Shown: positions 37,547 through 47,412, counted from the first letter of the stretch. The stretch: DNA of 64,000 nt from Roseiarcus sp963709185 (GCA_963709185.1 CAVPVQ010000018.1:1-64000); one strand, 5' to 3'. The notes: generated from the sequence alone by a model not told the origin. Translations and numbers: made by a program.

Positions 37547-37736
37547 TGGGGAGAACCGGCATGCGGTCGCCTCCGGGCCGCCAGGATTTCGCCGGCGCCG
37601 CGCTTCTCGCTCGCGCCGGTCTCGACGCGCTCACGTGGGGGGCGATTGCCATCGCTATTGGGAGCATCCGTCCCGGCGTCGCGTTGCGCTTCGTTCCGCT
37701 GCCTTTTCGGACGCCAAACGCATCGCGGCGCATCTG

Positions 37737-39284
37737 ATGAGCGAGGCGCTGTCGCATGGGGCGGCGCGGCCGAACGACGAGGCCGCTTTCCGCAATTGCG
37801 CGCTCACGCTGATTGTCGGCTTCGCGCTGGCCCGCGTCGCGCTCGCCTACGCGCTCGGCTTCGGCGTCGACGAGGCTTATACGATCGCGATCTCGCGCCG
37901 GCTGAGCCTTTCCTATTTCGATCACCCTCCGCTGCATCAATGGCTCGCGCATTTCGCGGCGTTGCTTCTGGGCGAAGGCGGATCGCTGCGTTTGCCGTTC
38001 ATCGTCTTGTTCGCGGCGACCGGCTGGTTGATGTTCGTATTGACGCGCAAGCTGTTCGGCGCGCGCGCGGGCGTGCTGGCGGTGTTCGCGCTCAACGCGT
38101 CGCCGTTCTTTTTCGTCTCCGCCGGCGGCTGGATCGTGCCGGACGGACCGCTGCTGTTCGCCCTCGCCGCCGCCGCCATTGTATTCGCGCGATTGTTTTT
38201 TGACGCTCCTGAGCCGGGCGCCGCGCTACGGCTGTGGCTGGCCGGCGGGTTCTGGCTTGGCGTGGCTGGCCTGTCGAAATATAGCGCGGCGTTCGCGCCG
38301 GTGGGGCTCGTCGCGTTCATGGCGCTGTCGCCGCGCCAGCGCCATTGGTTCGCGCATCCCGCGCCTTACCTTGCGGCGGCGCTTTGTCTTGCCGTGATTT
38401 CGCCGGTCATTGCATGGAACGCGAGCAATCACTGGGTCTCGTTCGTTTTTCAGGGCGCGCGCGGGGCGTCGGGCGGCTCCTGGCGCCCCGCCCAGGTCGG
38501 CGCGATGGCGGCGGGCGAGATTCTGTGGCTCGCGCCGTGGATATTTGCGCCGCTGCTCGGAGCCCTGATCGTCGCCGCCCGGCGGGGGCGCGGCGACGAG
38601 CGGCGGCTGTTTCTTCTGTGCCTGTCGCTGCCGCCGATTCTGGCGTTCACCCTGACGCCGCTATGGGGCGCCAGGGGGTTGCCGCACTGGCCGATGCCGG
38701 GCTGGTTTTTTGTGTATCCCCTGCTCGGCGCCTGGCTCAGCGAGGGATGGGCGAAGTCCTCCTCTTTGCATCGATGGGCGATCGCCTCGACGGCGCTGCT
38801 CGGCGTCGCCGCGCTCGGGTTGACCGCCCAGGCGGCGACGGGTTGGGCCACCGCATTGATCCGGCTGCCGCCCGGCGCCGTCGATCCGACTCTCGAGGCG
38901 CTGGGGTGGGATAGGTTGGCGCAGTCGCCTTTGCTGCGCGGGGGGGACGCTCCCGTCCCCGCTTTCGTGGTTTCGATAAAATGGTCCGAGGCTGGCAAGA
39001 TCGCCATGGCGCTCGGGCCGGGCATGCCGGTGATCGTCTATTCCGACGATCCCCGCGGCATGGCCTTTCTTGATGATTCGACCAGGTTCGTCGGAGACGA
39101 CGCGGTCATCATCGTCCCGCAGCGCAAGTTGCCGGCCGCGGTCGCGCAGTTCAAACCGTTCTTCGCCAGTCTGGGCGAACCGCAAAGTGTGAACCTGGGG
39201 CGGCGCGGCATGGACGAGATCGATCTGGCGCTGATTCCCGCGCGCGGCTTGACGCGGCCCTTTCCATTGCCCTATCCGCGATAG
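37737..39284 (+). CDS. Glycosyltransferase family 39 (ArnT/PMT-like) membrane protein
   Basis: About 515 residues and about 10-12 membrane helices. The first periplasmic loop has the GT39-type acidic pair in GFGVDEAYTIAISRRLSLSYFDHPPLHQWLAHF. This family moves a sugar from a polyprenyl phosphate to lipid or protein. The ATG at 37737 gives this loop near the N-terminus as expected. It is followed by a dolichyl-phosphate mannose synthase-like gene that could supply the sugar donor. The 190 bases before it show no convincing gene. Confidence 0.85.
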   Translation: MSEALSHGAARPNDEAAFRNCALTLIVGFALARVALAYALGFGVDEAYTIAISRRLSLSYFDHPPLHQWLAHFAALLLGEGGSLRLPFIVLFAATGWLMFVLTRKLFGARAGVLAVFALNASPFFFVSAGGWIVPDGPLLFALAAAAIVFARLFFDAPEPGAALRLWLAGGFWLGVAGLSKYSAAFAPVGLVAFMALSPRQRHWFAHPAPYLAAALCLAVISPVIAWNASNHWVSFVFQGARGASGGSWRPAQVGAMAAGEILWLAPWIFAPLLGALIVAARRGRGDERRLFLLCLSLPPILAFTLTPLWGARGLPHWPMPGWFFVYPLLGAWLSEGWAKSSSLHRWAIASTALLGVAALGLTAQAATGWATALIRLPPGAVDPTLEALGWDRLAQSPLLRGGDAPVPAFVVSIKWSEAGKIAMALGPGMPVIVYSDDPRGMAFLDDSTRFVGDDAVIIVPQRKLPAAVAQFKPFFASLGEPQSVNLGRRGMDEIDLALIPARGLTRPFPLPYPR

Positions 39285-39319
39285 AGCCCTGATTCTGCAG
39301 CCTCCATTCAAGGCGTCTG

Positions 39320-40430
39320 ATGACCGACCGCGCGGCGCCTACGTTATCTGTGATCGTGCCGACCTATCGCGAAGCGGCGAACGTTCCGGAGCTGTTTGAG
39401 CGGCTGAAGACCATTCTGAGCGACCACGCGTGGGAGATGATCGTCGTCGACGACGATTCGCCCGACGGCACCGCCGACGTCGCCTTCTCCCTGGCCGCCG
39501 AGGATTCCCGGATGCGATGCATCCGGCGGGTCAATCGGCTGGGCCTCGCCGGCGCGGTGATCGAGGGCGTTCTCTCGTCCAGCGCCGAATATGTCGCGGT
39601 CATCGACGGCGATCTTCAGCATGACGAAAGAATCCTGCCGCAGATGCGCAAGTTGCTGGCGAGACGACAGCGCGGATCTGGCGATCGGCACGCGCGTGAG
39701 CGACGCCGCCGCCGAACGCGGCCTCACCCCGGCGCGCCAGCGACTGAGCAACGCCGGCGCCTATTTCTTCAAACGCATTTCCGGATTGAGCGTCTCCGAT
39801 CCGATGAGCGGCTTCTTCATGATCCGGCGCCTGATCGTCGGGCAGGTGGCGCCGAGACTTTCCTCGGACGGCTTCAAGATTCTCGCGGACATTCTGCTTT
39901 GCGCGCCGCCGGGCTTGCGGGTTGTCGAAGCGCCTTACGTCTTTCGCAAACGCCGGGCCGGCGAATCCAAGCTCTCCCCATTGGTGGCGCTGGATTTTCT
40001 GGGACTCATCGTCCATCACGCGAGCGCCGGAATTCTGCCGATTCGATTCGTGCTGTTCGCGGCGATCGGGGCGTTCGGCCTGCTTGTGCATTTTTGCATG
40101 TTGACCGCGCTTGTCGAGACGGGCGCGCTTGGCGATTTCAGGGCCGATCAGCTTGTCGCGACGCTGGTTGCGATGGCCAGCAACTTCGCGCTCAACAACG
40201 AAATCACCTACCGCGAGTACCGTTATCGCGGCTGGAGCGCGCTTGGCGGCCTGCTGCTATTCTCCCTTTTGTGCGGCGTCGGAGTGGTGGTGAATATCGA
40301 CGTCGCCTCGTGGTTCTTCGACTTCCAGCACGTCTGGTGGGTCGCCGGGTTTTCCGGCGCTCTGATCAGCCTCGTCTGGAATTACGCGGTGAGCGCCTCG
40401 TTCGTTTGGCGCCGGCGCAGAACGAAGTGA
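39320..40430 (+). CDS. Polyprenol-phosphate glycosyltransferase with GtrA domain (DPM1-GtrA), frameshifted as given
   Basis: The first part (to about 39658) is a GT2 fold: LSVIVPTYREAANVPEL, MIVVDDDSPDGTADVA and AVIDGDLQHDE (DxD). One extra base near 39658 (TTGCTGGCGAGAC where TTGCTGCGAGAC is expected) moves the rest to the next frame, which continues DDSADLAIGTRVSD and includes SGFFMIRR and SKLSPL. A GtrA-type membrane domain with about four helices follows (LFAAIGAFGLLVHF to WNYAVSASFVW). It would make a polyprenyl-phosphate sugar for the GT39 enzyme just upstream. Repaired length is about 369 residues. Confidence 0.87.
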
Positions 40431-40461
40431 CGCGGAGCGCGCCGATCGCTAAGAGAGCGGC

Positions 40462-41139
40462 ATGATCGACGACGCCTTCGCCGCCCTTGCGCAGATATTC
40501 ACGCCGCCGTTTCGCGCGACGCTGGTCAAATCGCTGGCGCTGACGATCGGCCTGCTGATCCTCGCCTGGTTCGCGCTCGATCGATTGGCCGCATCGTTCA
40601 TCGACGGCGCAAGCCCCTGGCTGGCGACCATTCTGTCCTGGCTCGTCGGGCTTGGGCTGGTCGTCGGGCTGGCCTTTCTGGTCGCCCCGGTCGTCTCGCT
40701 GGTCGCCGGCTTCTTCCTCGACGACATTGCTGCGATCGTCGAGCGCGAAATCGACCCTGCCGCGCCGCCGGGCAAACCGGTGTCCGCGGGCGTTGCGGCG
40801 CTTTTCGCCTTGCGCTTCGCCGGCCTGTCGATCCTCGTCAATCTGCTCGCCCTGGCGCTGCTTTTCGCGCCGGGCGTCAACGTCCTCGCGTTCCTTGGGG
40901 CAAACGCCTACTTGCTCGGCCGTGAGTATTTTGAGCTCGCGGCGATGCGCTTCCGGCCGCCGGACGAAGCGCGCGCGATGCGGCGCCACTTTGCACTGCC
41001 GGTCTTTCTGGCGGGGCTTTTCGTCGCCGTCTTCGTTTCCGTCCCTCTGCTCAATCTGTGCACGCCGCTATTCGCGACGGCGCTCATGACGCGCCTGCAC
41101 AAACGGCTGGCGGCGACGAATCGCCCCCAGCCCGGTTGA
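40462..41139 (+). CDS. EI24/CysZ-like membrane protein
   Basis: A 225-residue protein with about four to five membrane helices and the EI24 domain pattern FPFLILVAPVV-like (here LAFLVAPVVSLVAGFFLDDIAAIVE) and NAYLLGREYFELAAMRF. CysZ imports sulfate; EI24 domain proteins in alphaproteobacteria are often of unknown function. It follows the glycosyltransferase by 31 bases and converges with the NDUFA9-like gene. Confidence 0.85.
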   Translation: MIDDAFAALAQIFTPPFRATLVKSLALTIGLLILAWFALDRLAASFIDGASPWLATILSWLVGLGLVVGLAFLVAPVVSLVAGFFLDDIAAIVEREIDPAAPPGKPVSAGVAALFALRFAGLSILVNLLALALLFAPGVNVLAFLGANAYLLGREYFELAAMRFRPPDEARAMRRHFALPVFLAGLFVAVFVSVPLLNLCTPLFATALMTRLHKRLAATNRPQPG

Positions 41140-41147
41140 GCCTCGGT

Positions 41148-42155
41148 TCACGCCGCGCCGCTGCTGGCGTATTGGCCGGTTTTCCGGAAGCGATAGAGAT
41201 AGGCCGGCGCGATCGCCTCGAGGCCCTGCGCGACGATTGCGAGCCCACGCAGCGTGCGGTCCTGCTCAATGGCGGCGCGCGACACGAGATTGTCGTGGCG
41301 GAGCAGGTCAAGCTGATCGCGCGTCGTCACCAGCGCATCGGGAAATGCGCCGAGCGAAAGGGCGCTGGCGATTTCGGTGGCCTGCGCGATCAGTCCGGCG
41401 ACGCCGAAGGGCACGCCGATCAGCGCCGGCCGGCGCCCGGTCGTGCGGAGGACGAATTCGACGATTTCGCGCAAAGTCATGATTTCGGGGCCGCCGAGTT
41501 CGTAGACTTCACCGGATCGGGCGCGCCCCTCGATGGCGAGCGCGACCGCCTCGGCGACATCGCCGACAAAGACCGGTTGCATTTTCGCGCCGCCGCCGCC
41601 GAACAGCGGCAGGACAGGCAGCGAGCGCGCCAGCGTCGCGAAACGGTTGAGGAAGTCGTCTTCCGGTCCAAAAACGACGGAAGGACGCACGACGACGGCG
41701 CCCGGGAAGGCTTCGCGCAACGCCGCCTCGCCCCGTCCTTTGCTCGCCACGTAGCGCGAGGGCGAGTCGGGATCGGCGCCGATCCCCGAGACATGCGCCA
41801 GCGCGGCGACGTGATGGGTCGTGGCGGCGAGAGCGATCTGGCGCGCGCCGAACACGTGCACGGCCTCGAAGTTCTGGCGCCCGTGCGGCCTCTGCACCCC
41901 GACCAGATTGACGACGGCTTGCGCCCCGATCAGCGCCGAGGCGATCGAGGCGGGATAGCGCACATTCGCCTGGACGGCGTGAACCTGGCCGACATCGCCG
42001 AGCGGTTGCAGGAAACCCGCGAGATCCGGCCGGCGCACGGCGACCCGAACGCGCCAGCCGCGTCGAACCAGCGCCCGCACGACATGACGCCCGATGAAGC
42101 CAGATCCGCCGAAAACGGTGGCGAGGCGTGTGGTGACAAAGGGAGTTTCGGCCAT
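41148..42155 (-). CDS. NDUFA9-like NAD(P)-binding complex I-associated protein
   Basis: A 335-residue extended short-chain dehydrogenase-like protein. The nucleotide loop is TVFGGSGFIGRHVVRALV; VNLVGV and YVASKGRGEAALRE hold the altered active-site positions. The pattern matches bacterial relatives of the mitochondrial complex I accessory subunit NDUFA9, which bind NADPH but are not known to catalyse. Stands alone; divergent from the DUF1330 gene. Confidence 0.87.
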   Translation of the reverse strand: MAETPFVTTRLATVFGGSGFIGRHVVRALVRRGWRVRVAVRRPDLAGFLQPLGDVGQVHAVQANVRYPASIASALIGAQAVVNLVGVQRPHGRQNFEAVHVFGARQIALAATTHHVAALAHVSGIGADPDSPSRYVASKGRGEAALREAFPGAVVVRPSVVFGPEDDFLNRFATLARSLPVLPLFGGGGAKMQPVFVGDVAEAVALAIEGRARSGEVYELGGPEIMTLREIVEFVLRTTGRRPALIGVPFGVAGLIAQATEIASALSLGAFPDALVTTRDQLDLLRHDNLVSRAAIEQDRTLRGLAIVAQGLEAIAPAYLYRFRKTGQYASSGAA

Positions 42156-42380
42156 CAGCGATCAGCTCCGCGGCTGCTCTCAGCAAACGGGCTTTTGCAT
42201 AGGCGAAGCTGCCGCTTCTGTATAGGCCGCCCGAGGCGCCGAACGCCAATCAATCGCCGTTCGCAGCGGGGCCGTCGGCAGTCTGCCCGAGAGGATCCAT
42301 GGCGTCGCGCGGCTTCGAGGCGGCGTCTGTCGCGAGAAGGCCGCCTGATATAGGCTGGCGCGAGGCCGGAGGACTGAAAG

Positions 42381-42806
42381 ATGGATGGCCACGTCGATCC
42401 GACGAAGGAAAGTTTCGCCCGTTTCAAGAGCCTGCCGACCGACCAGGCGATCCACATGCTCAATCTCGTCAGGCTACGGGCTGAGGCGGCCTACCCCGAC
42501 GCGCGCAAGGCGAGCGGCCTCGACGCCTACCGCGCCTATGCCAGGGAAAGCGGCCCGGTGTTTCGTCGCCTCGGCGGACAGCAGGTGTGGATCGGGCGAC
42601 CGGAACTCACGCTGATCGGCCCCGAAACCGAGCGTTGGGACATTGCCTTCATCGCGCAATATCCGAGCGGCCAGGCGTTCATCGAGATGATTCGCGATCC
42701 CGTCTATCGCGAGGCGGTGAAGCACCGCCAGGCCGCGGTCGCCGATTCCCGCCTGATCCGCCTCGCCCCCGCGACGCCGGGGCCGCTTTTCGGTGAAGAA
42801 GGGTGA
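42381..42806 (+). CDS. DUF1330 domain protein
   Basis: A 141-residue protein with the ferredoxin-like DUF1330 fold: QAIHMLNLVRLRAEA at the start, YARESGPVFRRLGGQQVWIG in the middle, and AFIEMIRDPVYREAVKHRQAAVADSRLIRL near the end. The function of the family is unknown. It is the first gene of a run of three, each overlapping the next by 4 bases. Confidence 0.87.
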   Translation: MDGHVDPTKESFARFKSLPTDQAIHMLNLVRLRAEAAYPDARKASGLDAYRAYARESGPVFRRLGGQQVWIGRPELTLIGPETERWDIAFIAQYPSGQAFIEMIRDPVYREAVKHRQAAVADSRLIRLAPATPGPLFGEEG

Positions 42807-43285
42807 GCCAAGGCCGGTTCGCCTCTGGCCGCGGACAGCCGCCCCCTTGTTCCTACCGAGACGATCCCTCGGTTCCCGCTTTCGCGGACGACCGGCCGAT
42901 CATCATCTTCGATGGCCATTGCGCGCTTTGTTCAGGCTGGGTGCGCTTCGTGCTGCGTCACGACCGGGCGGCGGCGTTTCGGCTGCTGCCGGCCCAGACC
43001 GCGCTCGGCGCGGCGCTCTATCGCCATTACCGGCTCGATCCCAAGGACTACGAGACCAATATCCTGATCGAAGACGGCCGCGCCTTCTTCAAATCCGAGA
43101 GTACGATCCGCATGTTGGAGCGACTTGGCGCGCCCTGGTCGACGGCGCGTGTGTTTCGAGTGCTGCCGCTTTCGTTGCGCGACCGGCTTTACGAGTTGGT
43201 CGCACGCAATCGCCTGCGCTGGTTCGGGCGGCGCGACCAGTGCCTGCTGTCGGCGCCCCGCTATGAAGATCGCTTCCTTTCATGA
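42803..43285 (+). CDS. DCC family (DUF393) thiol-disulfide oxidoreductase-like protein
   Basis: A 160-residue protein with the thioredoxin-like signature IIFDGHCALCSGWVRFVLRHD, giving a C-x2-C active site (about 41-44), then ETNILIEDGRAFFKSESTIRML and LPLSLRDRLYELVARNRLRWFGRRDQCL typical of DCC proteins. Redox role is inferred from the motif; partner unknown. It overlaps both neighbours by 4 bases. Confidence 0.9.
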   Translation: MSQGRFASGRGQPPPCSYRDDPSVPAFADDRPIIIFDGHCALCSGWVRFVLRHDRAAAFRLLPAQTALGAALYRHYRLDPKDYETNILIEDGRAFFKSESTIRMLERLGAPWSTARVFRVLPLSLRDRLYELVARNRLRWFGRRDQCLLSAPRYEDRFLS

Positions 43286-44967
43286 GCCAGGCGACACGGA
43301 AAATACTGATCCTCGGCGGCTACGGCGTCTTCGGCGGTCGTCTGGCGCAGCTTCTCGCGACGGATGCTCGTCTTTCGCTGATCATCGCCGGGCGATCGAT
43401 CGACAAGGCCCGCGCTTTTTGCGCGTCACTGCCAGAGGGCGCGTCGCGCGTCGCTGCGGCCTTCGACCGCGAGGGCGACGTCGACGCGCAACTCGCGCAG
43501 ATCAGGCCGAACGTCGTGGTCGACGCCAGCGGGCCGTTCCAAGCCTACGCCGGCGATATCTACAAACTGGTTCGCGCCTCGATTGCGCTCGGCGCCGATT
43601 ACATGGATCTCGCCGATTCCTCCGAGTTTGTGGCCGGTATCGCCGCCTTCGACGCGGCCGCGCGCGCCAAGGGCGTTTACGTGCTGGGCGGGGTCAGCAG
43701 CTTCCCCGTCCTCACCGCGGCGGCGGTGCGCCGGCTGGCCGGCGGGGTCACGCGCCTCGAAGCAATCCGCGCGGGCATCGCGCCCTCGCCGTTCGCGCGG
43801 GTCGGCCCCAATGTCATTCGGGCGATCGCCAGCTACGCCGGTCACGCCGTGCCGCTCACGCGAGATGGCGCGGCTCGGCAAGGCTACGCTCTGACGGAGA
43901 CGATGCGGCGCACGGTGTGTCCCGCCGGCATGCTCCCTTTGGAGAACCGGCTTTTTTCGCTGGTCGATGTTCCCGACCTGCGCGCGCTGCCGCCTCTATG
44001 GCCCGGCCTGCGTTCGATCTGGGTCGGCGCGGCGCCAGTTCCGGAAATCCTGCATCGCGCCCTGATTGCTCTGGCGTGGCTGGTGCGGCTGCGCCTTCTG
44101 CCGGGTCTTACGCCGTTTGCGCCTCTGTTTCACGCCGTCCTTGCGATTCTGCATTGGGGCGCTCATCGCGGTGGAATGTTCGTCGAAATCGAGGGAGCGA
44201 ATGAGGCTGGGCGCCCCGTCAGGCGTTCGTGGCATATGTTGGCCGAGGGCGACGCTGGGCCGCTGATTCCCTCAATGGCGATCGCTGCGATCCTGAGCCG
44301 GGGCCTTGACGGCAGGCGGCCCGACGTCGGCGCGCGGGCCGCCACTGGCGAACTCGAACTTGCCGACTACGACGCGGTTTTTCGACCCTATGCGATTCGC
44401 CACGCAATGCGCGACGACAGCGCGCTCGCACAGGCGCCGCTCTATCAACGTGTGCTGGCCGGCGCATGGGACGACCTGCCCGCCGCCTTGCGCGTCATGC
44501 ACGCCATTGGCGCCGGGAAGGTTGCGCGCGGGGAGGCGGATATCGAGCGCGGATCGGGCTTGGCGGCCGGCTTGATCGCCGCCGTCTTTCGCTTTCCCAA
44601 GGCGGCGCGCGCGGCGCAGACGACCGTGGCATTTGAGGCGCGCGATGGGGGCGAGACCTGGACGCGCAATTTCTCGGGCCGAGTGATGCGCTCACGTCAA
44701 TGGCGGGGCGAGGGGCGCTGGGAGGGTCTGCTCTGCGAACAATTCGGCGCGTTCACCTTCGGACTGGCGGCATTGACCGGCGAGGGACGCCTGCGGCTCG
44801 TCGTGCGCCGCTGGGCGCTGTTCGGCCTTGTCTTGCCGATCGCCCTCGCTCCGCGCGGCGACGCTTTCGAGAGCGAAAGCGACGGTCGCTTCCACTTCGA
44901 CGTGACGATTGGCGCGCCCTTCGTCGGAACAATCGTGCGTTATCGAGGATGGCTTGCGCCGGAATAG
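43282..44967 (+). CDS. Saccharopine dehydrogenase-like NADP-binding protein fused to DUF4166
   Basis: A 561-residue fusion. The N-terminal part (about 1-360) has the Rossmann loop ILILGGYGVFGGRLAQLLA and the saccharopine dehydrogenase-type pattern VDASGPFQ and GADYMDLADS. The C-terminal part (about 380-561) matches DUF4166, with GGETWTRNFSGRVMRSRQWRGEGRWE and GPLGIPVP-like segments in WALFGLVLPIAL. It probably reduces or transfers a substrate with NADPH, which is unknown. Third and last gene of the DUF1330-DCC operon. Confidence 0.87.
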   Translation: MSQATRKILILGGYGVFGGRLAQLLATDARLSLIIAGRSIDKARAFCASLPEGASRVAAAFDREGDVDAQLAQIRPNVVVDASGPFQAYAGDIYKLVRASIALGADYMDLADSSEFVAGIAAFDAAARAKGVYVLGGVSSFPVLTAAAVRRLAGGVTRLEAIRAGIAPSPFARVGPNVIRAIASYAGHAVPLTRDGAARQGYALTETMRRTVCPAGMLPLENRLFSLVDVPDLRALPPLWPGLRSIWVGAAPVPEILHRALIALAWLVRLRLLPGLTPFAPLFHAVLAILHWGAHRGGMFVEIEGANEAGRPVRRSWHMLAEGDAGPLIPSMAIAAILSRGLDGRRPDVGARAATGELELADYDAVFRPYAIRHAMRDDSALAQAPLYQRVLAGAWDDLPAALRVMHAIGAGKVARGEADIERGSGLAAGLIAAVFRFPKAARAAQTTVAFEARDGGETWTRNFSGRVMRSRQWRGEGRWEGLLCEQFGAFTFGLAALTGEGRLRLVVRRWALFGLVLPIALAPRGDAFESESDGRFHFDVTIGAPFVGTIVRYRGWLAPE

Positions 44968-45007
44968 TCGCCGCAACCCTACGGCGATGGCGATTGTTTC
45001 ACAAAAA

Positions 45008-47080
45008 TCAGGCGTTTGATCCCTGCACCTGACGTCGTGCGGCGATGATTGCGTCGGCGGGGCGGCCGGACAACTCCGCCAGGTGGTCGAATTTGGCTTC
45101 GTAGCCGCCCGCTCCGGCGGTCGCCGAGCGCAATTCAACGATCAGATCGCCGATTTCCGCCTCAGGAATGAGGGCGCTCAAGACGTCCCATCCCTCCCAT
45201 CCCTCGCGCGACTCGAAGCCGAGGATCTGTCCTCGTCTGGCGCTGACCAGCGCGCTGGCCCGCGCCATCGCGTCGGCGGGCACGAAAATCGACACGGCGA
45301 GAATCGGCTCCAGCAGAACCGGACGCGCCTTGGGCAGGGCGTCGCCCAGCGCGATCTTGGTCGCCGCGCGAAACGCCATGTCGGACGAATCCACTGAATG
45401 ATAGGAGCCGTCGGTCAGCGTGACCGAGACGTCGACGACCGGAAAGCCCAGCGGGCCGCGCGTCATGGCGTCGCGCGCGCCGGCCTCGACGGACGAAAAA
45501 TATTGCCGCGGCACGGTGCCGCCGTGCACTTTTTCTGCGAAGGCGAATCCTTCCCCGCGCGCGCGGGGCGCGACATCCACCGCCACGTCGCCAAATTGGC
45601 CATGGCCGCCCGATTGCTTCTTGTGGCGACCGCGCGCCGAGACCGCGTCGCGAATGGTCTCGCGATAGGCGACCGATGGTTTTGTCGAGTCTACGGCGAC
45701 GCCGAAGCGGGCGGCGAGCCGCTCGATGGTCACCCGCAGATGCATCTCGCCCTGGCCCATCAGTTTGAGCTCGGCCGATTCCTGATCGTGAAAATAGACC
45801 AGCGCCGGGTCCTCCTCGCATAACTTGGCGAGCGCCGCTGCGAGGCGCACCTCGTCTTTGCGATCCTTCACATGCACAGCGATCGACTGGGTTGGCGCCG
45901 GCGGCGGCGCGACAATCGCGGGATCGGGCGCCTTCTTGCCATCGGCGAAGCGATCGCCGGTCATGATATGCTCAAGACGAACGAAGGCGACGGTCTCGCC
46001 CTGCTCGGCGCGCGCGATCTTCGCGGAAGCCGCGCCCATCAGGCGCGACAACCCGGCGATTCGCTCCTCCGCGCCGCGCGCGCTGACGACAGTGGCGCCG
46101 TCGGCGAAGCTGCCGCGCAGCACCCTGGCGAGCGACAATTTGCCGCCGTGGCCGGTGTGGATGGTGCGCACGACCTGCGCGAGCGCCGGACCCTGCGCGG
46201 CGATTCCAAGCCGTTCGCGTGTCTGTTCGACGCCGGGCGCCTCATGTCGCAAGGCCTTGAGAAGCCGCGTGACGCCATGGCCGCGATCCGCCGAGCCCAT
46301 CAGCAGCGGCACGATATGGCCGCCGCGCAGCTCCTTGGCCAGATCGTCGAAGACACGGTCGCGCGGCGGTTCGATTTCGCCGATCAACTGCTCCATCAAC
46401 GCGTCGTCGTAGTCGGCGAGACGCTCCAGCATGGAGTAGCGCGCCTCCTTGTGATCGGGCGCCACGCCGGCCGGCGTTTCGATGACCGTCGACGGGGCGT
46501 GTTCGCGATAGAGAAAGGCCCGTTCGAGAGCCAGGTCGATGAACCCGGTCGCGACGCCATGTTGCCAGACCGGGAGTTGACGCAACAGCAGCGGCGTGCG
46601 CGAGGCGGTCTGCAACATCGCCAGCGTCTCGCGAACGCCGACGGTGGCTTGGTCGATCTTGTTGAGAAACAGCAGCCGCGGCACACGCATCTCTTCCAGT
46701 TCGCGCAGGATCATTTGCAGCGCGAGCGTCTTGCGGCTGTCGGCTTCGCAGACCACCACCGCCGCGTCGCACACCGGCAGCGCCGGGCGCATGTCGTGGA
46801 TAAACTCGACCGAACCCGGGCAATCGAAAAAGGTGAAGCGGTCGCCCATATAGTCGATGCTGGCGATATTGGGCTCGACGCTCATCGCGTGGGCGCGCGC
46901 TTCGGGGCTGGAATCGCCGATGCTGGTTCCTTCGCGCACCGAACCCTGCCGCGGCGCCCCGCCGCCGCGCGCCAGGATTGCCTCAAGCAAGCTGGTTTTG
47001 CCGCTTTGAAACGGTCCGACGAGCGCGATCAGGCGCGGCCCTGCAATCCTTCTGTCGCCCGTTTCCGTGGAGCCGACCAT
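45008..47080 (-). CDS. Elongation factor G-like GTPase
   Basis: A 690-residue paralogue of EF-G. G1 is GPFQSGKTS, G3 is DCPGSVEF and G4 is NKID; domains II-V follow, with RGRHKKQSGGHGQFGDVAVDV and HSVDSSDMAFRAATKIAL as in domain IV. The switch II His of the usual DxPGH motif is replaced by Ser, so GTP hydrolysis may differ. It is not the main fusA: no rpsL/rpsG/tuf is nearby. Members of this class may act in translation stress or recycling. The ATG at 47080 has a strong GGGAGG site 7 bases upstream. Confidence 0.9.
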   Translation of the reverse strand: MVGSTETGDRRIAGPRLIALVGPFQSGKTSLLEAILARGGGAPRQGSVREGTSIGDSSPEARAHAMSVEPNIASIDYMGDRFTFFDCPGSVEFIHDMRPALPVCDAAVVVCEADSRKTLALQMILRELEEMRVPRLLFLNKIDQATVGVRETLAMLQTASRTPLLLRQLPVWQHGVATGFIDLALERAFLYREHAPSTVIETPAGVAPDHKEARYSMLERLADYDDALMEQLIGEIEPPRDRVFDDLAKELRGGHIVPLLMGSADRGHGVTRLLKALRHEAPGVEQTRERLGIAAQGPALAQVVRTIHTGHGGKLSLARVLRGSFADGATVVSARGAEERIAGLSRLMGAASAKIARAEQGETVAFVRLEHIMTGDRFADGKKAPDPAIVAPPPAPTQSIAVHVKDRKDEVRLAAALAKLCEEDPALVYFHDQESAELKLMGQGEMHLRVTIERLAARFGVAVDSTKPSVAYRETIRDAVSARGRHKKQSGGHGQFGDVAVDVAPRARGEGFAFAEKVHGGTVPRQYFSSVEAGARDAMTRGPLGFPVVDVSVTLTDGSYHSVDSSDMAFRAATKIALGDALPKARPVLLEPILAVSIFVPADAMARASALVSARRGQILGFESREGWEGWDVLSALIPEAEIGDLIVELRSATAGAGGYEAKFDHLAELSGRPADAIIAARRQVQGSNA

Positions 47081-47412
47081 GACGATCCTCCCAGCTTCCG
47101 CCGCCGGCTGCCTCGTCCGGCGGAGGTCAAAACCTGTCTTCGCGCCCAAGTTACTAGTCTGACTGTCCGGCGCAAGATGGCCGCGCTACCGGCCTGGACG
47201 ACCGCGCGCAACCCGCGCCTGTCGCAATCTGGTAAATTACGTAGTATGGACGGCCAAATTGCAGCGCCTCGTCCCGCGCGACGGTCCTGGCGCGGACGCG
47301 CCAAGCCGTCACTGATCCCGCCGGACCGCAGCAAGGTCGACGTCGCCTGCGACTCCGAAGCGCCGATCAGGATGGAGAGGCATGGTTGGCGGGGATACTT
47401 TTGAAGGAAGCG
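47081..47412. other. 332-base divergent intergenic region between the EF-G-like gene and aroKB
   Basis: It should hold the promoters for both genes. AT-rich spots occur near 47148-47156 and 47230-47248, the latter reading TGGTAAATTACGTAGTATGG, a possible promoter for the fused aro gene. I see no clear -35/-10 pair. A 52-codon open frame (47246-47404) has no ribosome binding site and is Arg-rich; I do not call it a gene. Confidence 0.5.

Noticed and set aside
47246..47404. 52-codon open frame starting MDGQIAAPRPARR before aroKB
   Set aside because: No ribosome binding site, Arg-rich composition and no recognisable homologue; more likely the promoter and leader of aroKB.
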